From positions 62,001 through 126,000 of the forward strand of contig KB445794.1 of the NCBI GenBank assembly GCA_000320605.2: a DNA stretch of 64,000 nucleotides, in the 5' to 3' direction. Source of the DNA: Gelatoporia subvermispora B (lineage: Eukaryota; Basidiomycota; Agaricomycetes; Polyporales; Gelatoporiaceae). Every line of letters begins with the position of its first letter. The stretch's first letter is position 1. A program made the translations under genes and the position numbers. Below the pieces are notes generated by a model that was not told where the DNA came from, ran no database searches, and worked only from the letters and a program-made list of their open reading frames with translations. Positions 56,654 to 64,000 of the stretch are shown here, in pieces.

Positions 56654-57565
56654 ATGTCGACTACCCAAACCCTGAGTACATCGCCCCCTTCCCGTCTGTT
56701 CCTCTATGCCGCAAAGCAACCAGATGTATTTGGCTTTGCCACCAGAGCCGCAAATTTGAAGTCGATGCAAGTTGCTCACGAGTACTCCCTCGAGGAACTG
56801 GTCGACCAAGCCTTGTGCACATTACAGACAGCGGGGATTGAGCTCACAGAATGGAAATCTTTGCTGTATAGACGTATGGGTGTACCTGTAATTATCAAAG
56901 TAAGTTCTTGTCCTGTTCGTCAATTCTATTGTTTTGACAGGTAGCGGATTCATGAGGACTACCACTATCTTGTGCCAGATGAGAGGCTGGACGAGGCATC
57001 CGAGATGCTCTTGAATCAGGGCCTACCCCGTTCGTCGCCACCTACACTGTTGACAAAGACAGGCGGAGACTTTTATACAAAAGGCTATATGCATCGCCTC
57101 ACGCGTTCAACGAGCCTGTCGGATGCACAGCATCTTGTGATCTATCCCTCCTCTTTTGCATCCTTTCGCACAACAGAGCTCACGCCAGCACCTCGCGCCA
57201 CGTCCCTCTCGAAACCACTCTGTACGACCGTACTTGTACCACACCCCACAGCAGTCTACTCCTCCATCCTGCGTCTAATGACATCCTATTCACGCTGGTC
57301 ACCCACACGTACCATGCTCGCCTCGGATCTGTCCGAGCTCATCGGTTACAACCTGTATGGCCTGCAAGAGGGCTATGTCGACACCGACGACGAGGAGTTG
57401 TGCGAAGAGCTCGGCGTAGATGATATGGTGGACACAGCTGTGGACATTGTCAAAAGCTGGGGATGCAATGAAGAGTGGCGACCAGAAGAAGACTGGATGG
57501 GCGATGCGTTGGCTTCTATCGTTAGCGGGAAGGGCAATGAGGAATTTTTACCGTGGGCGCCATAG
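56654..57565 (+). CDS. Unknown 284-residue protein, partner of nucleotidyltransferase gene (copy B)
   Basis: Exon 1 56654-56899 (246 nt) and exon 2 56957-57565 (609 nt) match copy A exactly in length. The intron is 57 nt and, unlike in copy A, contains an in-frame stop (TAG 56942-56944), which shows that the intron is genuinely removed. Blocks shared with copy A include SPPSRLFLYAAKQ, WKSLLYRRMGVPVIIK, DYHYLVPDERLDEASEMLLN, LLTKTGGDFYTKGYMHRLTR and the C-terminal EEFLPWAP. No family is recognised, no signal peptide and no clear membrane segment. The near-identity to copy A over the whole length points to a recent duplication or gene conversion. Confidence 0.74.
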
Positions 57566-59114
57566 CACTGTTGATATGCTGGGCGTCGCACTGGTTTATA
57601 CTTACTCTACTCAATCTGTAAACTAGTGTTGTACCACCATTCCACTAAACTTGTCTCTTTTTCCGCCCCCGATGAGCGGAAGTCGCATCACGTATGTTGA
57701 CCCAGCCCTCGTCATCATATATGATGTGAAAGCTATCGCCCTCACTCAATAGTCCTCCGTCTATTTCGACAAGCAATGACCGTAGATTAGGTGAAGATGG
57801 AGAGCTCAGCGAATCCATTTACTATGAATGAATCATTCGTGAGCTTTTGACGTTGTGGTGTATTATTTGGTCGGGAATGCCGAGTCTGTCGAGGTCCCGG
57901 TGATAAATCGATTGCTGCTGGTTATATGCGCTAGCAGAGGAAATGGGCTGCGTAATGCCTACCAGATTCCGACCTTGGCCAGTGATCTTTTCCGACGTCC
58001 ATGCAAGTCCATGAGACATCCATCGGTTTCCCCCATATGTTCACCTGGACTATTTCCTGCTGCCGGCATTGTAACCGAAATGAGATGGAGCTCAAATACG
58101 ACAGGCTCTTCTGGGGCTGGTAACGCCTGGAGTTGTGAAGTATGAAAGGAAAGTTGAGGATCCTGGGAGACATCTCCTGTCTTTGAATTCGCATCTGCGC
58201 TCTCAAGCATTACCAATCTCACAGCGAGACTGCCACAGCAAATCCATGAGTGGTTTATGATTTCCACTTTTATCATCTCGAATTCTGATGGCGGGATTCC
58301 AGGATTCCCGCCCTTTCTACGAGACTGTCACTTATCGACAGAAAGTCTGACGCCCCGTGTCCATCTTCAGATCAAGTACTTAGGCGACGAGTTGTCGGAT
58401 CTGAAGGTGCCTTGATGGAAATCTGACAGGAATGTACCGCGCCGAGGGGTACACAGCCAGGGACGATGGAGCAATACGGTATGATGAGTCAGATAAATGC
58501 TTGTTATCAATGTGTCTCTGGCTACATACTACTTCGGCGCACGGTCGCCGCTGATATCTTACTCGCACGACGGCCTGTTTGCGATGATGATCTGTCCATG
58601 GGAGGTTCACATCTGCGATCGTGTCAATGACCGGGTAGCCAGGGCCCAGAATAGGAACTTTATATGGCGAAAGCGATTATATTGTCTAATTGGGAAACCA
58701 GGATATGTCCATGCAGATCAGTTCAGCTTGTCGTTAGGCTCGAAGATTTGTACTATTCCATTTGTCTGGAATAATGCTGTCATCAGTGGCTGTGCACTAT
58801 TATACTCTTTGCATTATAATGAACTTTCTTGGGGTATTTCTCTGCGTAACAAGTCCCGGAGCCAGCGAATCTTGTGTCCAGGCTTACCCTTAGGAACTTG
58901 TCAGATTGGATGCTAGCAGAACAGGAAAGCGATGGTCAATATCACTTCTACGTGCTCACTGCGTTTGCTGCAAGTAAACGTCCTCTCAGCGAGTTTAAAT
59001 GAAGTGAAACACAGGGTACGCGTTTGGTAGAACCAACATAACACATTTGTCATTTCTACACTTACTAAAACACATTTTTCGTGCGACGTAGGAAGAAGAA
59101 AAAGGGGTTGTAAA
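57566..59114. other. Intergenic region with one orphan open frame
   Basis: About 1.55 kb. A minus-strand frame from ATG 58276 (MIKVEIINHSWICCGSLAVR, then EEPVVFELHLISVTMPAAG) has coding-like codon use for ~75 codons, but no partner exon or family is seen. The remainder shows nothing recognisable. Confidence 0.35.
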
Positions 59115-61022
59115 TCACTGTGAGTTAATTGTTGAGTTGGTATACTGGGTGTTGGCGAGCCCCACTTGATTGTTAGCAGAATCGTAGACCACGTAGAAGC
59201 GCTCAAGCCACACAAGCCCAAGCGTGAAGTCGCGTCCAGTCCCCGAAGGAGTGCCATCGCTTGCGATGGTGATATAAACGTTGTCGTCAGTGCCCCCAAT
59301 TAATGAGTTTTGCTAGGCAAGCATGTTAGAGATGTGGTGTAGACATGAGCATTCAGATGCCCACGTACAGATCGAGGCCAAATCTGCGCGTCTGCCGTCC
59401 ACTCATACGTTGTCTGGTTTCGGCATATACTATCAGCTAATGCTAATATAAAAGACAATGGTACAAACATTGCCGACCGTAAAAAAGAGGCTTTCAAGCG
59501 AGCCGAATTGCTCCGCGGGAAGAGCCAACAGTCCAGTGGTGTCGTCATAGGTAGAATTAGTGGCCTCCATGTATCGCTCAAATGCGTCTGAAATGGGGTA
59601 ACTTAGTCAAATCTTACGTCAGGTAGAAAACGGCCGTACCCGAGGCAAGTAAGAGAAGCGAACATCCTGTATCGATCACGCCCGCCGTGTTGTTGAGGAT
59701 TACTGTTCCCGCTGAGCCATAAGTTGTGGACTGATTGATACCGACAAAGAATGTCGACGGAGATACGGAAGTTATCGGACTGTGTTTGTCAAGATGAGTT
59801 TCCTCGTAATTTCTGCACGATACTGTCGCTGGGGACCCACACGTAAGATAAAGGATCAATGAACTTTGCGGGATCTGCCGCTCCAAAGTCAAGCTCCCCC
59901 GTTTTATCGAAGAACGTCTGTGATGGCTGGAATGAGATGCCGACTATCTTTGAGCCAATAATGTGTTGCGCGAACGCAGTGTCTGTGATGGTTGGAATTG
60001 TCTCTGTCCCGTTGTTGTCGAACGTGTCTATCAAGGATCGTAACCGAGAGGGTCGTTGAGTATCTTTAGAACGAGAACATACCTTCAGTGAGTGCAGTAG
60101 GGCCAAGCCTGACAGCGGCATACAGGTCAAGGCTCGGACGTTATGTCTGCGAAGAGAGGACATACCCCAATATGCCGTCTGCACCATCGAAGCCCTCCGC
60201 AAAAGTGGCAACAGCAAGGCTCATATTATGTATAATGGCTCCTGGTGCAAGCACCACATCATCCAGAAATTCCGAGCCTATTGAGAGTTGTTATGTTTTT
60301 CCTGTGTGAGATACGGCATGAGACCGGACGCTGCTCACCAACAAAGGAACCGATGTTGTAGTTGTCTCCCTGCAAAATGTCGAGTCAATCATAGCATTGT
60401 ATGTCAGAGTATCAAAGATGGCCTTACGACGGAGCGCTGCGTTGAGATAGATGTGCTAGTGACAGCATACGACTTATTTGCTCCTACCCAGGTGTTAGAA
60501 GAGCCTGTGTCGACGATGAGAGAGTCTTCATGTGGGGTGAACGTGAAATTGTGCATTGTCAGAGGAAGCAAGCGGACGTACATTGAGTCGGGGGATCCCC
60601 AACACCGATCTGGCATCAAAGCGATTGATATGAGCCAGTGTATGTACCAAACAACCGAGACGTACCGATACACGATAAACGAAGGGGGTTCTCACAACCG
60701 CCTCACTGAATGTCGCCGGCCCATCTTGATCCCTCTTGGCTTGTCTAAAGGGGCGTGCTTCTCTGCGACCAAGGACACCTTGCGTTTGATTTCCGATATC
60801 CTGCAGGGCTATAGTACTTGAGGTATTGAGTTGGGCTGTCATCGGTAGAGATAATGGACCAGCGGCTGCGGGAAGCTCTCTGACACGATAGTGTTGTCCT
60901 AGGTCCCGACGTGCGCCACGATGTGCAGTTGACGTTCTGAAGTCGCGTATAGAGTGTGACGCTAGCACTGACCCCACATAGGGTAATAGGAGGGAAACTG
61001 AAAGTGCAATTCTGACCAGCAT
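59115..61022 (-). CDS. Secreted aspartic protease, pepsin A1 family (polyporopepsin-like)
   Basis: ATG 61022 opens a signal peptide (MLVRIALSVSLLLPYVGSVLA) and a pro-region with basic sites (TAHRGARRDLG). The first catalytic motif is IVDTGSSNTWVGANKSY (around 60465-60525). It is followed by VVLAPGAIIHNMSLAVATF and TAFAQHIIGSKIVGISFQPS with GELDFGAADPAKFIDPLSYV. The second catalytic motif is GVIDTGCSLLLLASGTAVFY (around 59640-59690), with Cys where Ser or Thr is usual after DTG. The end (DNVYITIASDGTPSGTGRDF, LGLVWLERFYVVYDSANNQV and GLANTQYTNSTINSQ) stops at 59115. At least seven introns. The family hydrolyses proteins at acid pH outside the cell, a nutritional role in wood- or litter-decay fungi. 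Exon borders are approximate. Confidence 0.84.
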
Positions 61023-62333
61023 TGCGAAAGAATATGAAACTTGAGCAAGAGCAGTCCCCAGCTGCCAAGTCGATCACGGTGCAATGCTCAAAGGTGTCAA
61101 GGCTCATGTTGTAGTTATACCCCCCAGGCTTGATGAACGATATGATCATCCGATTCTCGTGTGTTATGGTTACGCTGTTGCCACTCCTCGGCAACCTACA
61201 GAAGAACCTTGAGGATACCAATCCCGCCTCGTTGATAGTTGATGGAGCATTAGATTGGTCTAGTTATTTTACTGAAAAGGTCAGCACTTCTGACCGTCGT
61301 CCATGCCCATTCGTACTAGGGACACTGCACAGCGTAGCGGGATAGTCAGGATCAATCTGTCAACATGTAGCAGTGAACTAGCATACCGGCGCGTTACTTC
61401 TCATCAGCCGGTCGCATTGCTATCTCTAATATTCAGTAGTAGTAGCTCCTAACAATCCGTTGTCTCAAGTGATATGCAAACGGTAACCGGTGATACGTCA
61501 GCGTCGTGGAGATGATGGATGGTCGTGTTGTATAGATGTTTCTGCGGCGCTGCTCATCGAGCATGATCAGAGATGTGCGTTGCTGAGCACACATTCAATC
61601 ATCAGCAATGCAGTGTATGACTCTCAGCCAACAGAGTTTGAGGTGTTCCATCCGACTTGAGTTGGGTGGTCGTTATGGTGTGTCTCCGAAGCGACCAACA
61701 TGTTTCCATAGCTCGAATCAGATACATAACTGATAATGGCGCATCTAATATGTGCAATAGCCAGAGTCGATCGTATGCAGTAGTCTCAGGGTAACGTGAG
61801 CCATGCGCTAGTCGGTTGCCTTCGGTTGCTTGCGGGGTGGAGGGGGGATGTATCACCCGGTGTGGGGAATGCCCGAGATCTGACGATCTGATCGGTCGTA
61901 CACGCGGAGTACATGTTGCGCATCCACACCTCCCCCTGCTCCTCCGCGATCGTCAGGAGCTCATCATACTCTTACTGCCTAGCTCTTCGCGAACATTGTT
62001 GCTCCCTCATATACTCGTCTATGCCAATGGAAATTGGCATGCCGTCGGGGATGCCTGGCCCCTGATATCTCACCGGATCATCATAGATATATGGTCCGGA
62101 TGCCCCACCCACTGCGTCATCGAGCGATATTACTGAGCATATCTATGCTTGCAAGAAGGCTGTCAGGCAAATCCCCAACTCAACTCTTGACAACTCTTGA
62201 CCATACTCTTGATCTGCATCGGAGCCATCCCAGAAATCAAGTTTGGTGAGTTGGGTACCTAGTATATGAAGGCAATGCGCACTGAATATGCCAGGACTTC
62301 GCAGAGCATCGAAATACAAGAGTCAGATATATC
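61023..62333. other. Intergenic region
   Basis: About 1.3 kb between divergent genes (aspartic protease and Gly-rich paralog B). Frames here are short and conflicting, and no gene is recognised. It probably contains both promoters. Confidence 0.5.
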
Positions 62334-63226
62334 ATGACATACGGCAGCTCTCGCAGTCGCCGCCGCCGCAACTCCGTTGCTGCGGTCGCAAATGGAGCTG
62401 TTGACTCATTTACGAATGGGTTCAATCGGAGCATGGGCGGTGCTGCTCTTGGGGGCATGGGTGAGTATGTGCTGAGAGTGCATTGCATACATGTACTCAA
62501 CCCACGTTAAATGCAGGTGCAGGTGCAACCCTCGGCGCGCCAGCTCTTTCCCAAGGCGCCGGTGCCATGGGGTACAACTACGGAGGGTACCCAGGCGCTC
62601 AATACGGCGGAGGCGTCGGCGGGGCATATGGAGGCGGTTTAGTCGGGGCGTACGGAGGCGGCTCGGGCGGATCCTACGGCTACGGAGCTGGTGGAGCGAG
62701 TCCATATATTGGCGCGAGTGGTATGGGCGCCGCCGGTACCGGAATGACTGTCGTCCCTCAGACTGGCATGATGGTCGCGGGCCAGCCCATGGCCTCAGCA
62801 GGAATGCCCCTACAGGGTGGTGTAGCCCAGCCTATGGTCTCAACCGGCGCATCGCTAGCCCAGCCAGGGCTGTCGTCCGTGGCGCCCCAGGCTGCCCCGC
62901 TTACCTCTGCTGCGTACGGGACAGGTTATGGCGGTTTTGGTGGTTATGGTGGTTATCACGGCAATTATGGTGGAGGCTATGGCACAGGCTACGGCAGCTA
63001 CGGTGCAGATTACGGCGGGCCTACCGCAGGATACGGTGCTGGAATGAGCGCGGGCGTCGGTACATATTCGATGAACGGGCAGCAAGTAACCCAAGTACCC
63101 CAGGGTTCGACTGTGATCGTCGAACATGAACAACCTAGTCCCCGTCGTCGTCACCATCACCGGCCCCGAAGTGCAGACCCGTACTACGGACGTCACTCAC
63201 GCTCCAGGGGCTACGAATACGACTGA
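62334..63226 (+). CDS. Gly/Tyr/Ala-rich low-complexity protein (paralog B)
   Basis: Exon 1 62334-62460 (MTYGSSRSRRRRNSVAAVAN, GAVDSFTNGFNRSMGGAALG), intron 62461-62516, exon 2 62517-63226; 278 residues. The middle has repeated GGYGG/AYGGG units and the block STGASLAQPGLSSVAPQ. The tail VPQGSTVIVEHEQP with RRRHHHRPRSADPYYGRHSR matches the end of paralog A (22125-22844), as does the basic N-terminal exon with AVDS...SM.GAA.GG. No signal peptide. Function unknown. The two paralogs are inverted relative to each other, like the NTase pairs, but in a different order. Confidence 0.8.
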
Positions 63227-63503
63227 ACGGAGACTAGCATGGCCGTCAGAGGTTGGACGAAGAAGCACCGATCCTGTCTGGAGACCTATTGACATTATGC
63301 ACTACCCTTAGCCAATCTGTATCAATACCCTCTAACATACGTCCCGCTCAATATGTTATTATGTATTTCCGGTCTCATTAACATCATTCATTGTTCGACT
63401 AGGGTTCGTCGAGATGTTTGTACTCGCGTATTGCAGATATACATCGTTGTGCTTGGTGACTGTAGTGAATTTGACGAATTATCGGTGATACAAATGTGCT
63501 AGA
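63227..63503. other. Convergent intergenic region
   Basis: About 280 bp between the stops of the Gly-rich gene (+) and the RING ligase (-). No gene. Confidence 0.5.
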
Positions 63504-64000
63504 TTATAGAGGGGGCAATGGTCGACGACATTGAGGACAGATATTCTGTGCAGGTATTCATGAGCATCTCGTAAAGCGACGGTAGAATGCTATTTACCTT
63601 GATTGCCAGCCACTACACGAGGGAAAACCCTTAAGTCAGAGATCTGACCATTTTCAGTGCGAAAAATAGAAACCTACCCTTTCAAGGCATGCAGTATGCT
63701 GAGATACGGTAAATATCAAGACATCAATGACGGAGGATGTGCGAATGATGTTCATGGACTTACGAAGAGATGTCCACACGGAGCCATACTATAACTGCGT
63801 CTTGCTCGCCCAACGCCGACTTTCTGCAACAGTCCACTACTTGTCAGCCCCAGTAACCCCTCGCGCTCCTTATCCCGATCCTGATCGGACGAGCGTGCAC
63901 GGCGGTGTTCGGCATGGATAGCATCCATACAGATTGAGCAATCGCCTAGCGACGCGTCGGGAGACTCTGGATCTGGAGGAGGCAACTGCGGGTGGTAGTC
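63504..64000 (-). CDS. DSC1: Dsc1/Tul1-type membrane RING-H2 E3 ubiquitin ligase, 3' end only
   Basis: Only the last four exons are in the window: 64000-63764, 63698-63678 (21 nt), 63612-63598 (15 nt) and 63545-63504. Splicing gives a C-terminal RING-H2: CSICMDAI, a ~45-residue insert, MAPCGHLF-HTACLER-WLAIK-NICPQCRRPLPPL and stop. All eight zinc ligands (C-C, C-H, H-C, C-C) are present only if both micro-exons are included. The terminal RING ending shortly after CPQCRRPLPP is the layout of Tul1/Dsc1, the catalytic subunit of the Golgi/ER Dsc ubiquitin-ligase complex that acts on membrane proteins and, in some fungi, on SREBP. The membrane domain would lie beyond the right edge, so the exact family is inferred. 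Confidence 0.82.

Larger units (their letters stand above)
55430..57565. repeat. Duplicated gene-pair block, right copy
   Basis: Counterpart of 12011-14151, about 41 kb away and inverted. Flanking genes differ (LRR-like gene and intergenic DNA here; dehydrogenase and histones there), so the duplication covers little beyond the pair. Confidence 0.75.

Noticed and set aside
60745..61221. 158-codon minus-strand frame overlapping the protease start
   Set aside because: It is out of frame with the signal peptide and catalytic domain and has no motif.

Overview
The window is nuclear DNA of a filamentous basidiomycete, most likely a wood-decay or mushroom-forming Agaricomycete. The evidence is the many short introns (about 45-125 nt, mostly 50-65 nt, GT-AG), the divergent intron-rich H3/H4 pair, and proteins typical of that group: a DUF6533 membrane protein, a polyporopepsin-like aspartic protease, a velvet factor and a basidiomycete-type GATA factor. 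All splice sites were read by eye from the sequence. They are firm where a conserved motif crosses the junction and approximate elsewhere.

Layout. 1-10.4 kb: an incomplete membrane protein (-), mitochondrial ribosomal protein uL23m (+), the GATOR2/SEA subunit WDR24/Rtc1 (-), and a DUF6533 multipass protein (+). 10.7-17.8 kb: a D-2-hydroxyacid dehydrogenase (-), a head-to-head pair made of an unknown gene and a nucleotidyltransferase-fold gene, the divergent histone H4/H3 pair, a DUF2470 membrane protein, and an intron-containing tRNA-Pro(CGG). 17.8-30.8 kb is gene-poor: one glycine/tyrosine-rich gene (22.1-22.8 kb), scattered coding-like remnants, GC-rich blocks, and a TATA-bearing promoter with a tiny ORF. 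30.8-32.0 kb holds a GATA factor that stands alone between about 8 kb and about 5 kb of DNA without a recognisable gene.

37.2-50.5 kb is a dense housekeeping block: TRIP4/Rqt4 (+), a coiled-coil protein (-), an MBD4-like HhH-GPD DNA glycosylase (-) divergent from a second coiled-coil nuclear protein (+), nucleoporin Nup85 (-), and a velvet regulator (-). 50.5-64 kb is accessory-like: an LRR-type protein lacking an F-box, a second inverted copy of the nucleotidyltransferase/unknown pair, an aspartic protease, a second glycine-rich paralog, and the 3' end of a Dsc1/Tul1-type membrane RING ubiquitin ligase.

The most unusual content is the twice-present divergent module (12.0-14.2 kb and 55.4-57.6 kb). 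Each copy pairs an intact nucleotidyltransferase-fold protein with an unrecognised 284-residue protein. Both copies keep the head-to-head arrangement, the intergenic spacing and the exon structure. Other points of interest are a 22-bp identical element upstream of both the coiled-coil gene and NUP85, two GC-AG introns in the velvet gene, and two micro-exons (21 and 15 nt) within a RING finger.
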